From contig JAGCDQ010000050.1 of the NCBI GenBank assembly GCA_017651245.1, forward strand, positions 1 to 64,000: 64,000 nucleotides of DNA, given 5' to 3'. The stretch is from Bacteroidaceae bacterium. Its GTDB lineage: Bacteria > Bacteroidota > Bacteroidia > Bacteroidales > Bacteroidaceae. Shown here one piece after another: positions 55,337 to 64,000 of the stretch. The notes below the pieces were generated by a model. The model was not told the origin of the DNA, did not search any database, and was given only the letters and a program-made list of their open reading frames with translations. The first letter of the stretch is position 1. Each line of letters starts with the position of its first letter. Made by a program: the position numbers and the translations under genes.

Positions 55337-57232
55337 TTATTCGAGATATGTATACCCGTATAATCCACTTCGATAAGTATCAAGGAACTCCTTACCCTCT
55401 TCGAGCGTAATCTTGCCCTCCTTGATAGCTTGCTTTGCCCACACCTCAAGGCTTCGAACGAGTTTCTTGGGTTCGTACTGCACATAGCTGAGCACATCGG
55501 CAACCGTCTCACCATCAATGATGTTCTTGATGTGGTAACCATCTTTATCTGTCGTGACGTGAATGGCATTCGTATCACCAAAGAGGTTGTGCATATCACC
55601 CAGAATCTCCTGATAAGCACCTACCAAGAATACACCAATATAGTAAGACCCCTTCTTTTTCTCCAATGAATGGAGTGGGATGAAGTGGCTGACTCCTGTT
55701 TCTGTGGCAAACTGTGCTATCTTTCCATCAGAATCGCAGGTGATATCCTGCAACGTGGCGTTACGGTCAGGGCGCTCATTGAGTCGCTGAATCGGCATGA
55801 TGGGGAAGATCTGGTCAATCGCCCAAGCATCAGGCAATGAATGGAAGAGGGAGAAGTTGCAGAAATACTTGTCTGCCAAGAGTTTATCCAACGAATGGAA
55901 CTCTTCAGGCACGTGCTTCATCGTATGCACCAACGTGTTGATTTCTCGTGCCACCGCCCAATACATTCTTTCAATTTCCGCACGAGTACGCAAATCAAGC
56001 ATACCATGCGAGAAGAGATCAAGGGCTTCCTCACGAATCTGCTGGGCATCGTGCCAGTTCTCCAACATATTGCGCACATTGATGTTGCACCAGATATCAT
56101 AAAGGTCTTTTGCCAATTGGTGGTCATCTTCCTTTACCTCAAACTCGTCTGGCATCGCTGGAACTTCCGTGGTTTCCAGCACTTCCATGATGAGTACAGA
56201 ATGATGAGCAGCCAAGGAACGTCCACCCTCTGTGATGATGTTGGGATGAGGTATTTCGTTAGCATTCGCTGCCTCCACAAAAGTATAGACACAGTTGTTC
56301 ACATACTCCTGAATGGAGTAATTGACAGAACTCTCGCTGTTGCTCGAACGGCTGCCATCGTAATCAACACCCAAACCACCTCCACAATCGACAAACTGCA
56401 CGCCATAGCCCATCTTGTGCAACTGCACGTAGAACATACTCGCCTCACGCAAGGCATTCTGAATACGACGAATCTTCGTAATCTGGCTACCAATGTGGAA
56501 ATGAATGAGTTTCAGGCAATCCTTCATGTCATTCTCCTCAATATATTGGAGTGCCGTCAGAAGTTCACCAGAAGTCAAACCAAACTTGCTGGCATCGCCA
56601 CCACTCTCTTCCCACTTGCCAGAACCTGATGCCGCCAATTTGATGCGGATACCCATATTGGGACGCACTCCCAGTTTCTTGGCTGTGCGAGTGATGATTT
56701 CCAACTCATTGAACTTCTCCACCACAATGAAGATACGCTTACCCATCTTTTGGGCAAGCAACGCCAATTCGATGTAATCCTGGTCTTTATAGCCATTACA
56801 GATGATGAGGGAGTCGCTGTTCATGTTGACAGCCAACACAGCATGGAGCTCAGGCTTCGAACCCGCCTCCAAACCCAGGTTGAACTTCTTTCCGTGCTTG
56901 ATGACTTCCTCCACCACAGGACTAATCTGGTTGACCTTGATGGGGTATATGATGAAGTTTTCTCCATTGTAGCCATATTCATTGGCTGCCTTCTTGAAGC
57001 AGGTGGAAGTCTTCTCGATACGATTGTCGATGATGTCGGGAAAACGCACCAATACAGGTGCCGACACATCGCGAAGCGCTAGGTCGTCCATCACTTCCTT
57101 CAGATCGACCTCAACACCATCCTTACGTGGTGTCACTGCCACATTTCCTTTATCGTTGATACGGAAATAGTTGACTCCCCAGCCTGAGATGCCGTACAAT
57201 TCGTTGGAGTCTTCAATGCGCCATTTTCTCAT
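55337..57232 (-). CDS. speA: Biosynthetic arginine decarboxylase
   Basis: PLP enzyme converting arginine to agmatine, first step of polyamine synthesis by the agmatine route. 631 residues, the long SpeA type. Lys of YPIKVNQ binds PLP; FHIGSQIT and the phosphate-binding DCGGGLGVDYDG follow in fold-III order; the C-terminal ESYHSxxD-like region is diverged but FSLFHSLPDAWAIDQ is the SpeA signature. The ATG overlaps the aroK stop by four bases. No agmatine deiminase is in the window. Confidence 0.96.
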   Translation of the reverse strand: MRKWRIEDSNELYGISGWGVNYFRINDKGNVAVTPRKDGVEVDLKEVMDDLALRDVSAPVLVRFPDIIDNRIEKTSTCFKKAANEYGYNGENFIIYPIKVNQISPVVEEVIKHGKKFNLGLEAGSKPELHAVLAVNMNSDSLIICNGYKDQDYIELALLAQKMGKRIFIVVEKFNELEIITRTAKKLGVRPNMGIRIKLAASGSGKWEESGGDASKFGLTSGELLTALQYIEENDMKDCLKLIHFHIGSQITKIRRIQNALREASMFYVQLHKMGYGVQFVDCGGGLGVDYDGSRSSNSESSVNYSIQEYVNNCVYTFVEAANANEIPHPNIITEGGRSLAAHHSVLIMEVLETTEVPAMPDEFEVKEDDHQLAKDLYDIWCNINVRNMLENWHDAQQIREEALDLFSHGMLDLRTRAEIERMYWAVAREINTLVHTMKHVPEEFHSLDKLLADKYFCNFSLFHSLPDAWAIDQIFPIMPIQRLNERPDRNATLQDITCDSDGKIAQFATETGVSHFIPLHSLEKKKGSYYIGVFLVGAYQEILGDMHNLFGDTNAIHVTTDKDGYHIKNIIDGETVADVLSYVQYEPKKLVRSLEVWAKQAIKEGKITLEEGKEFLDTYRSGLYGYTYLE

Positions 57233-57750
57233 ATTAAACCGATGATTTGGTTGACGTAATTCTTGATTTGTTCTTTGGTGTGAATCACCTCTATCTTGAG
57301 AGTGTGCTTCGCCTTCTGATAATAAGGCAAACGCTTCTGAAGCGACTCTTCAATGTAAGCAATCAACTCTTCTTCTGTCTTGCCCTGAATGAGCGGACGC
57401 ACCGTCTTTCCCATCTGCAGGTGTTCCTTTAACACCTGTGGTGCTGCATCCAGAAAGATGGTCTCACCACGCGTATTCATATACTCCATGTTGTCGAAGA
57501 AGCAAGGGGTTCCACCCCCACACGAGATGATGACATTCTCGAACTCTGCCACTTCATGCAACATTTTCCTTTCCACCTCACGAAAACCTTCCTCTCCTTG
57601 TTCGGCAAAGATGTCAGGAATTTTCTGATGGAAACGGTCCTCGATGTAATTATCAAGGTCGTAGAACTCCATTCCCATTTCACGTGCCAAAACCTTACCA
57701 ATCGTGGTCTTGCCCGCTCCCATGTAGCCTATCAGAATAATGCGTGTCAT
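57229..57750 (-). CDS. aroK: Shikimate kinase
   Basis: Phosphorylates shikimate at O3 in aromatic amino acid synthesis. 173 residues. Walker A GYMGAGKTTIGK, shikimate-binding FYDLDNYIEDR, and the GGGTPC loop, then MGKTVRPLIQG in the lid. Overlaps topA upstream and speA downstream by 4 nt each (ATGA), so the three are translated as a chain. Confidence 0.96.
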   Translation of the reverse strand: MTRIILIGYMGAGKTTIGKVLAREMGMEFYDLDNYIEDRFHQKIPDIFAEQGEEGFREVERKMLHEVAEFENVIISCGGGTPCFFDNMEYMNTRGETIFLDAAPQVLKEHLQMGKTVRPLIQGKTEEELIAYIEESLQKRLPYYQKAKHTLKIEVIHTKEQIKNYVNQIIGLI

Positions 57751-60080
57751 GCTTTTGTCGTTCTTCTACCACGTTTTGTGGTGGTCTTTCCTTCTGCTGG
57801 AGTCTTTTCTGCCTTCTCCACAAAAGCCATGCATTCCTCATAGGTGAGATTGGCTGGGTCTTTGATGCTCTTTGGCAGCTTGTAGTTCGCACCTTTATAC
57901 TTCAGATAAGGACCGAAACGACCATTCATCACCTCCATTTCAGCATCTTCCTCGAAAGTCTTCAAGTGTGCTGAAGCTTCTGTCTTTTTCCTTTCTTCTA
58001 TCAGTTTGATGGCATCCTCCAAATCCATTTCCATAGGGTCAGTTCCCTTGGGGATAGACACATATTTCTTTTGATGCAGCACATAAGGACCAAATCGACC
58101 AGCTCCCACCGACACCTCGTCTCCTTCGTATTCACCCAAGGTACGAGGCAACTTGAAGAGTTCTAACGCATCCTCCAAAGTAATAGTGGCGATGCTCTGA
58201 CCCTTATTCAACTGAGCAAAGCGTGGCTTCTCCGTTTCGTCAGCCACACCAATCTGCACCATCGGTCCGAAACGTCCAATCTTCACACTTACAGGCTTGC
58301 CTGTTTTGGGGTCATCACCCAAATAACGCTCACCCACTTTATGTTCGTTCTTCTCATGAAGCGTGGCATCCACCATAGGTTCCAGCTTCGCATAGAAGTC
58401 ACGCATCACCTGTTGCCAATTCTCCTTGCCGTCAGCAATTTCATCGAAGTCTTTCTCCACATTGGCTGTGAAATTATAATCAACAATCTCAGGGAAAGCC
58501 TGGATGAGGAAGTCATTCACCACCGTTCCAATGTCAGTTGGCAGAAGTTTTCCTTTCTCCTTGCCCACCACTTCCTTCTTGGTTGACTTCTTAATCTTTC
58601 CGTTCGAGAGCTTCAGTACTTCATAGTTTCTTTCTTTCCCCTTCTTGTCGCCCTTCTCCACATAGTCACGCTGCTGAATGGTGGAAATGGTTGGGGCATA
58701 AGTGGAAGGACGGCCAATGCCGAGTTCCTCCAATTTCTTCACCAAACTTGCCTCTGTATAGCGCAATGGATGCTGGCTGAAACGCTGAGTTGCCACCATC
58801 TCCTGCATCTTCAGATGTTCACCCTTCTTCACGGCTGGCAGCAATCCTTCTGCCTCATCTTGCTGCACATCATCATCATAGGATTCGCGATACACACGCA
58901 AGAAACCATCGAACGTAATGACCTCACCTGTTGCTGTGAAGTTCACATCATCGGCAGAAATGGTGATGGTCGTCTTTTCTGCTTCTGCATCCGCCATCTG
59001 ACAAGCAATCGTGCGTTTCCAAATCAGGTCGTAAAGACGCTTTTCCTGTGAATTGCCTGATACCTCATGTTCAGAGATATAAGTAGGACGGATTGCTTCG
59101 TGTGCCTCTTGTGCTCCCTTCGAACTAGTATGGAACTGACGAGGCTTTGAGTATTTCTCACCATGTATCTTGATGATTTCCTCCTTCGTCGTGTTGAGGC
59201 AGAGGGAAGACAAGTTCACAGAGTCCGTTCTCATGTAAGTGATATGTCCCGATTCATACAGATGCTGTGCCACCATCATAGTTTGGCTAACGGTGAAGCC
59301 TAACTTGCGAGCTGCTTCCTGCTGAAGGGTGGAAGTAGTGAATGGAGGGGCTGGGCTCTTCTTCACAGGCTTCTTGTCGATATCTGTAATCGTAAACTCC
59401 TTGTCCTTGCAAGATTCCAGGAACGCCTCAGCTTCCTCTTCTGTCTTGAAACCACGTGCCAACGATGCCTTGATGGGCTGTCCATCCACCATGAAGACAG
59501 CGCTGACTCTATATATCGACTCGCTCTTGAAGGTCTCAATTTCCTTCTCACGTTCTACAATCAGTCGTACTGCCACACTCTGTACACGACCTGCCGAAAG
59601 GCTTGGTTTCAGTTTCTTCCACAACACGGGTGAAATCTTGAAACCTACAATTCTATCCAAAACTCGACGTGCCTGTTGTGCATTCACCAGACCCATATCG
59701 ATGGTGCGAGGGGTCTCGATGGCCTTCAGGATGGCACTCTTTGTGATTTCGTGGAAAACAATTCTTTTTGCCGCTTTGGGGTCTAGTCCTAACACTTGGC
59801 TCAAGTGCCAAGAAATGGCTTCTCCCTCACGGTCTTCATCGGATGCCAGCCAAATGGTATCTGCTTTCTTTGCCTCGTTACGAAGACTCTTAACCACGCT
59901 CTCCTTATCTGAAGGTATCTCATACTCTGGTGAAAAATCATCCAGATTTACACTCATCTCCTTCTTTTTCAGGTCACGGATGTGTCCATACGAGGACATC
60001 ACCTTGTAATCTTGGCCGAGAAATTTCTCCAATGTTTTTGCCTTCGCTGGAGACTCGACAATCACTAAATTCTTTTGCAT
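57747..60080 (-). CDS. topA: DNA topoisomerase I
   Basis: Type IA topoisomerase that relaxes negative supercoils. 777 residues. Toprim start LVIVESPAKAKTLEKFLG with DEDREGEAISWHL; active-site Tyr in SGHITYMRTDSVNLS. In place of the four-Cys zinc fingers of E. coli it has several Cys-free topo C-terminal repeats (RFGPYVLHQ, RFGPYLKYK) and a basic tail KTTTKRGRRTTKA, as usual in Bacteroidota. First gene of the operon, 41 bp behind a TACCTTTG box. Confidence 0.97.
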   Translation of the reverse strand: MQKNLVIVESPAKAKTLEKFLGQDYKVMSSYGHIRDLKKKEMSVNLDDFSPEYEIPSDKESVVKSLRNEAKKADTIWLASDEDREGEAISWHLSQVLGLDPKAAKRIVFHEITKSAILKAIETPRTIDMGLVNAQQARRVLDRIVGFKISPVLWKKLKPSLSAGRVQSVAVRLIVEREKEIETFKSESIYRVSAVFMVDGQPIKASLARGFKTEEEAEAFLESCKDKEFTITDIDKKPVKKSPAPPFTTSTLQQEAARKLGFTVSQTMMVAQHLYESGHITYMRTDSVNLSSLCLNTTKEEIIKIHGEKYSKPRQFHTSSKGAQEAHEAIRPTYISEHEVSGNSQEKRLYDLIWKRTIACQMADAEAEKTTITISADDVNFTATGEVITFDGFLRVYRESYDDDVQQDEAEGLLPAVKKGEHLKMQEMVATQRFSQHPLRYTEASLVKKLEELGIGRPSTYAPTISTIQQRDYVEKGDKKGKERNYEVLKLSNGKIKKSTKKEVVGKEKGKLLPTDIGTVVNDFLIQAFPEIVDYNFTANVEKDFDEIADGKENWQQVMRDFYAKLEPMVDATLHEKNEHKVGERYLGDDPKTGKPVSVKIGRFGPMVQIGVADETEKPRFAQLNKGQSIATITLEDALELFKLPRTLGEYEGDEVSVGAGRFGPYVLHQKKYVSIPKGTDPMEMDLEDAIKLIEERKKTEASAHLKTFEEDAEMEVMNGRFGPYLKYKGANYKLPKSIKDPANLTYEECMAFVEKAEKTPAEGKTTTKRGRRTTKA

Positions 60081-60121
60081 GTATCGTTGTTTTATTTACT
60101 TCCGTTTATGAAAATCGGGTG

Positions 60122-60129
60122 CAAAGGTA
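60122..60129 (-). promoter_or_regulatory. topA promoter, -7 element
   Basis: TACCTTTG followed by CACC on the minus strand, as at purD, metK and the U32 gene. No TTTG at the -33 distance. Confidence 0.55.
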
Positions 60130-60173
60130 AGCAAAAAAAACATTACGCTATATATATAATGTGTAAATTTTTC

Positions 60174-60205
60174 AAAAAAAGCCTCTTCGTTAATCGAAAA
60201 GGCTT
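60174..60205 (-). terminator. Rho-independent terminator of ruvB, partly inside the coding end
   Basis: The 11-bp stem AAGCCTTTTCG/CGAAGAGGCTT (60179-60189 with 60195-60205, one G-U pair) is followed by a U run (60174-60180). The upstream arm encodes the last residues of RuvB and the stop codon lies in the loop. Confidence 0.85.
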
Positions 60206-61230
60206 CCCATTCCTGTCTTATCGTTAGGATTGATCCATGGATTCTTTCCCAAATGTCGATAAGCTAATTCTGTGACTTCGCGACCTCGTGGAGTACGCTT
60301 GATGAAGCCTTCCTTGATGAGGAACGGCTCATACACTTCTTCTATCGTGCCCGTATCCTCACCTATCGCTGTGGCAATCGTACCAAGACCTACAGGACCA
60401 CCCTTGAACTTATCAATAATGGTGGTGAGAATCTTATTGTCAATCTCGTCAAGACCAAATTTGTCAATGTTCAACGCCTCCAATGCCATGTGGGCAATAG
60501 GAAGGTCAATCGTACCATTTCCCTTCACTTGGGCAAAGTCACGCACACGCCTCAACAAAGCGTTGGCAATACGAGGAGTGCCACGACTGCGACCTGCAAT
60601 CTCGCCTGCAGCATCGAAATCACAAGGGATGCCAAGCAGTTTGGCAGAACGTAGCACAATCTTGGTCAGCACGTCAGCATCGTAGTATTCCAAGTGCAGG
60701 TTGATGCCAAAACGAGCACGAAGGGGCGCTGTCAGCAATCCGCTACGTGTGGTGGCACCCACCAATGTGAAGGGGCTGAGGTCTATTTGGATGCTACGTG
60801 CCGAAGGACCTTTGTCAATCATGATATCGATGCGGTAATCCTCCATCGCACTATACAGATATTCCTCCACTACAGGGGAGAGGCGATGGATCTCGTCGAT
60901 GAACAGCACATCATTCTCCTCCAACGAAGTGAGGATGCCTGCTAAGTCGCCTGGTTTGTCCAACACAGGACCCGATGTGACCTTGAAGCCCACACCCAAC
61001 TCATTGGCAATGATGTTGCTGAGCGTCGTCTTACCCAATCCTGGAGGACCATGCAGGAGCGTATGGTCAAGAGGTTCGCCACGAAAACGGGCAGCCTCCA
61101 CAAAGACACTTAGGTTCTCCACCACCTTGGTTTGTCCGCTGAAATCGTCAAACCGCAAAGGACGCAAGGCATTCTCAAAATCCTTGTCCTTCACGTTTCG
61201 CTGCTCTCTTATGTCAAAATCTTCTGCCAT
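60190..61230 (-). CDS. ruvB: Holliday junction branch migration ATPase RuvB
   Basis: AAA+ motor that, with RuvA, drives branch migration at Holliday junctions. 346 residues. Walker [16 protein letters not shown], Walker [11 protein letters not shown], sensor 1 [11 protein letters not shown], arginine finger region PLRARFGI, and the C-terminal winged helix [16 protein letters not shown]. 31 nt downstream of the U32 gene, so probably transcribed from that promoter; ruvA and ruvC are not here. Confidence 0.97.
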   Translation of the reverse strand: MAEDFDIREQRNVKDKDFENALRPLRFDDFSGQTKVVENLSVFVEAARFRGEPLDHTLLHGPPGLGKTTLSNIIANELGVGFKVTSGPVLDKPGDLAGILTSLEENDVLFIDEIHRLSPVVEEYLYSAMEDYRIDIMIDKGPSARSIQIDLSPFTLVGATTRSGLLTAPLRARFGINLHLEYYDADVLTKIVLRSAKLLGIPCDFDAAGEIAGRSRGTPRIANALLRRVRDFAQVKGNGTIDLPIAHMALEALNIDKFGLDEIDNKILTTIIDKFKGGPVGLGTIATAIGEDTGTIEEVYEPFLIKEGFIKRTPRGREVTELAYRHLGKNPWINPNDKTGMGSLFD

Positions 61231-61261
61231 CTATATCTTCAATTTTTCAATCCTTCCACTC

Positions 61262-62518
61262 TCATTGTTGTGTCAATCTATCTGCTGGCTGGAGCACATA
61301 CAACTTGTCATTCACACGCACTCGCTCGTCTACCTTGATGCTGATATGCTGCCCTCTCGTTGCTGTCTCCACAGGTTCCAAGTCGAAGCGGATTTCCTCA
61401 CAAGGCTGGATGAGTGCTCCTGTCGTGGTGCCTGTAATCAAGAGCTTATCACCTACATGCAAGTCCTCATTCTCAATCAGGAACTCAGCCACACCAATTT
61501 TTGAGAAATACTTCATGCACTTGCCCACATACACCTTCTTCTCCGTTGCCCTGCTGCCATACACCTCACACCATTCACCCAACTTCTGTCCCTGGTAGTA
61601 TCCGTCCCAGAAACCACGATTGAAAACCGTGCTCAGCTGCTCATCCCACTTATCTTTCTTCTCATCCGTGAAACTGCCGTCAAGAACGGCATTAATTGCC
61701 TCATCATACGCCTTCACAACTGTATAGACATACTCTGGTCCTCGTGCCCTACCCTCTATCTTCATCACTCTCACACCAGCATTCATCATCACATCCATGA
61801 AACGTATCGTCTTCAGGTCACGAGGCGACATGATGTACTTGTTGTCCACCTTCAGTTGCGTGCCTGTCTCCAAGTCCGTTACCTCATAGCCTCGCCTGCA
61901 AATCTGAACACACTCCCCTCGGTTCGCACTCCTGCCTGCATTCTGCAAGGACAGGTAGCACTTGCCGCTAATCGCCATACACAACGCTCCATGACAGAAC
62001 ATCTCGATACGAATCAGCTCACCCTTAGGTCCTCGAATGTCCTGTTCCACAATCTGCTGGTAGATATCCCTCACCTGCCACATATTCAGTTCTCTTGCCA
62101 GCACCACCACATCGGCAAACTGGGCATAGAACTTCAGCGCTTCAATGTTCGAGATGTTCAATTGAGTGCTCAGATGCACCTCCATCCCCACCTGATTGCA
62201 ATACGTCATCACAGCCACATCACAAGCAATCACAGCCGATATCTTTGCCTCCACAGCCGCATCCACAATCTCGTGCATCGTCTCAATATCCTCGCCATAG
62301 ATGATCGTATTGACCGTCAAATACGACTGCACCCCATTTTCATGACAAATCGCTGCAATCTCCTTCAAATCCTCAATAGTGAAATCGTTGGCACTGTGGC
62401 TCCGCATGTTCAGTTTTCCGATACCAAAATACACCGAATTAGCCCCAGCTTTCAGCGCCGCAGCCAAACTCTCTCGGCTTCCCACAGGAGCCATGATTTC
62501 AAAATCAGAACGTTTCAT
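61262..62518 (-). CDS. U32 family protein (TrhP/YegQ-like tRNA hydroxylation factor)
   Basis: 418 residues from MKRSDFEIMAPVG. The U32 signature EMFCHGALCMAISGKCYLS is complete, with GRSANRGECVQICR after it; these cysteines hold the iron-sulfur cluster in characterised members. The length fits the short TrhP group, which takes part in prephenate-dependent hydroxylation of U34 in tRNA, rather than the longer RlhA group acting on 23S rRNA; the assignment is by length and is not firm. The older name peptidase is misleading. The promoter box ends 5 bp before this ATG. Confidence 0.88.
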   Translation of the reverse strand: MKRSDFEIMAPVGSRESLAAALKAGANSVYFGIGKLNMRSHSANDFTIEDLKEIAAICHENGVQSYLTVNTIIYGEDIETMHEIVDAAVEAKISAVIACDVAVMTYCNQVGMEVHLSTQLNISNIEALKFYAQFADVVVLARELNMWQVRDIYQQIVEQDIRGPKGELIRIEMFCHGALCMAISGKCYLSLQNAGRSANRGECVQICRRGYEVTDLETGTQLKVDNKYIMSPRDLKTIRFMDVMMNAGVRVMKIEGRARGPEYVYTVVKAYDEAINAVLDGSFTDEKKDKWDEQLSTVFNRGFWDGYYQGQKLGEWCEVYGSRATEKKVYVGKCMKYFSKIGVAEFLIENEDLHVGDKLLITGTTTGALIQPCEEIRFDLEPVETATRGQHISIKVDERVRVNDKLYVLQPADRLTQQ

Positions 62519-62523
62519 GGGTG

Positions 62524-62555
62524 CAAAGGTACGATTAAGTGAGAGAAAAAACAAA
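62524..62555 (-). promoter_or_regulatory. Promoter of the U32-ruvB operon
   Basis: TTTG (62552-62555), 20 bp, TACCTTTG (62524-62531), then CACCC and the ATG at 62518. Full consensus, with practically no room for a 5' leader. Confidence 0.85.
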
Positions 62556-62593
62556 AATATTCGATTTTTTCCGAAAGAAAAAACTTTAATCTC

Positions 62594-62649
62594 TTGTCAG
62601 CATGACAAAGTCTCCGCGAAAATGAAAATGAGTTTTGTCAGCGTGACAA
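62594..62649. repeat. Pair of TTGTCA-n3-TGACAA palindromes
   Basis: TTGTCAGCATGACAA (62594-62608) and TTGTCAGCGTGACAA (62635-62649), start-to-start 41 bp, about four helical turns. They lie 38 bp and more upstream of the U32 promoter and may be operators. Confidence 0.7.
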
Positions 62650-62784
62650 CGCATCAACCCCATCACGTCATCACGACGTAACAGGGTTTCAGCGCCTATA
62701 GGTCTTTCAAACGAAAAAACTTCGTTTAATTTAATTACTAACTAATTATTAACTTCTTACAAAAATAGTTTTTCCTGCGGAAGT

Positions 62785-63279
62785 TTACTTGAACATCGTC
62801 TGCTTAATGGCCTGCTGAACGTCGGCAGGGGTTTCCTTCGTCTTGCAGCAATCCATGATGTACTTCACCGCTTTGTCTGGCAGGGAGATTTTCTTCCAGA
62901 TGTCATGACGCTTCTGCCAGGTGCCTTTAGTGGTTGTCTTATCCACCCAGACAATGGCATCTTTGATGGCAGGTCTTCCCATTTCTGAATACCAACCGTC
63001 CTTGAACGTGTATTTTCCATATTCGTGAGGCATCACCACAATCTTACCGTCCTTGGTCAGGGCAAGTTCCGCACAGGCATATTCGCCATCAGCACCATAG
63101 AACTTGAACTGTGTGTAACCAGTAGCTTTGCCACACATGGTTTTCTTCTCGCCCTCCCACTGCATGGATTCCATCATCCAGATACCCACGAGATCCTTGT
63201 CCGTAGGTTTCGCGTTTTGGGCATTCACTTGCACGGCACTCATGAGCGCCACTGCAATTACTAATAACATTTTCTTCAT
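62785..63279 (-). CDS. Secreted DUF4488-like (lipocalin-like) protein
   Basis: 164 residues. Signal peptide MKKMLLVIAVALMSAVQVNA, then a compact beta-rich body: LVGIWMMESMQWEG, YTQFKFYGADGEYACAEL and a conserved-looking W in GTWQKRHDIWKKIS. This layout, a GxW opening followed by an FKFY strand, is that of the small lipocalin-like DUF4488 proteins of Bacteroidales; no ligand is known. A helical C-terminus (ADVQQAIKQTMFK) follows. Single gene with its own candidate promoter. Confidence 0.7.
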   Translation of the reverse strand: MKKMLLVIAVALMSAVQVNAQNAKPTDKDLVGIWMMESMQWEGEKKTMCGKATGYTQFKFYGADGEYACAELALTKDGKIVVMPHEYGKYTFKDGWYSEMGRPAIKDAIVWVDKTTTKGTWQKRHDIWKKISLPDKAVKYIMDCCKTKETPADVQQAIKQTMFK

Positions 63280-63327
63280 AAGGCTTCATTTTTTTAGAGG
63301 TTAAACATAAAGTGAATAAAATCGCTG

Positions 63328-63335
63328 CAAAAGTA
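63328..63335 (-). promoter_or_regulatory. Candidate promoter of the DUF4488-like gene
   Basis: TACTTTTG on the minus strand, 48 bp before the ATG; CTTG instead of TTTG at the upstream position. Confidence 0.5.
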
Positions 63336-63412
63336 CAGGCTTTTCATCATCCCGCCAAGCTTTTGAGTTTGCATTCACTTTGCATTGAGTTTGCAATTTG
63401 TTTGCATCCTTT

Positions 63413-64000
63413 CTACGTGCCGATGGAAAGGATGAAGTCATCCCACTCTTTGGTTCCTCCCTTTTTGCCAAACACCTTCTGATAGAGTCGACTGCGCACA
63501 GTACTGATGGTGCTTGCATCACGTGCCAAGATGGCGGCGATGTCCGATGGTGCTATCCTAAGTTTAATCAGCAGGCACACTTGGTATTCCAGTTCAGACA
63601 GGGTGTAAAGACCACGCAACTGACTGCTGAAGCCTGGATACACTTTCTTGATTTGGTTCTCTATGTCGCTCCAGTCGTCATCTTTCAGTCGTTGCCCTGT
63701 AGCTATGCGGCGTTGCAGGGTTTGGTATTCGTCCGATGAAAAATAAGTCGTCTCCACCGATTCAATGGCTTGCTTGACAGAAAGCGGACGCTCTTCTTTT
63801 ACTTCCTGAATCTGCTGTAGTTGCAACTGAAGCCTACACCTTTGCTTACGATTGTCGATGGCAACCCGAGCCATGAGCACCAAGATGAGGATGATGCCTA
63901 TGGTGGAGAAGATAAACCCATGAATCATATTGGCCTGTTGACGCTCTTTGGCAGAAAGCATGTAGCGCTGCCGCTCTCCTTCCTTGTTGTTCCAGGCATC
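63413..64000 (-). CDS. Membrane-bound HTH regulator (TPR/LuxR-like type), 5' end outside the window
   Basis: The frame stays open to base 64000, so only the C-terminal 195 residues are visible. Seen: the end of a soluble domain (NKEGERQRYMLSAKER), one membrane helix FIFSTIGIILILVLMARV, a charged coiled-coil-like linker, and a C-terminal DNA-binding helix-turn-helix (YTLSELEYQVCLLIKLRIAP, ASTISTVRSRLYQKVFGKKG). Bacteroidales have many such proteins with N-terminal TPRs in the periplasm and a LuxR-like HTH in the cytosol; the TPR part is inferred. Targets unknown. Confidence 0.8.
   Translation of the reverse strand, partial: DAWNNKEGERQRYMLSAKERQQANMIHGFIFSTIGIILILVLMARVAIDNRKQRCRLQLQLQQIQEVKEERPLSVKQAIESVETTYFSSDEYQTLQRRIATGQRLKDDDWSDIENQIKKVYPGFSSQLRGLYTLSELEYQVCLLIKLRIAPSDIAAILARDASTISTVRSRLYQKVFGKKGGTKEWDDFILSIGT

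Noticed and set aside
62708-62726. AAACGAA/TTCGTTT hairpin as terminator of the DUF4488-like gene
   Set aside because: No U run on the minus strand after it, and nearly 60 nt from the stop codon; left out for weak support.

Overview
The window looks like a chromosomal segment of a Prevotella-like member of the Bacteroidales. Evidence: promoters of the Bacteroidota type (TTTG, about 20 bp, then TAnnTTTG) occur again and again; there are DUF4271, DUF5106, DUF3575 and DUF4488-like proteins, Mfa/Fim-type fimbrillin lipoproteins, a type IX secretion (T9SS) sorting tail, and both DPP IV and an S46 dipeptidyl peptidase. I saw no tRNA, rRNA, CRISPR array, insertion sequence or phage gene. Two genes run off the ends: DPP IV on the left and a TPR/HTH regulator on the right.

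Layout. 1-4.9 kb: DPP IV, a sensor-kinase-like protein without its phospho-acceptor His, an esterase-fold protein without its catalytic His, and ridA. 5-8.9 kb: a lipoprotein, an outer-membrane barrel, a cytidylate-kinase-like protein and purD. 9-11.7 kb: cysE and a THUMP-type RNA methyltransferase. 11.5-15.7 kb: a tightly packed operon metK-DUF4271-hemD-rnpA-yidD-tatD. In front of metK sit two near-duplicate promoters, a SAM-II-like riboswitch and a hairpin with a short U run.

16.1-50.7 kb is the accessory core: eleven genes, all on the minus strand, with gaps of 69 nt or less. In order of transcription they are a DUF3575/OmpA-like protein, a large Mfa1-like fimbrillin, a FimB/Mfa2-type anchor, three further Mfa-like lipoproteins (two with Asp-rich, probably calcium-binding segments), two shorter fimbrillins, two giant repeat proteins (3999 and 2880 residues) built on a VYGGG solenoid repeat, and a DUF5106/thioredoxin-fold protein. 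I read this as one extended surface-fimbria operon whose last third encodes giant adhesin-like proteins. Only the 3999-residue protein ends in a T9SS-type tail. The other has two chitobiase-type domains and an unusually long leader but no sorting tail.

50.7-51.7 kb: a mostly non-coding stretch with a 21-bp periodic array of palindrome-like units, then a 50-residue proline-rich lipoprotein with its own promoter and terminator. 51.7-60.1 kb: an operon topA-aroK-speA-flippase-DPP7 whose neighbours overlap or nearly touch. 60.2-62.5 kb: a U32-family protein and ruvB behind a promoter so close to the start codon that the mRNA is probably leaderless. 62.6-64 kb: paired palindromes, a DUF4488-like secreted protein and the C-terminal part of a membrane-bound HTH regulator.
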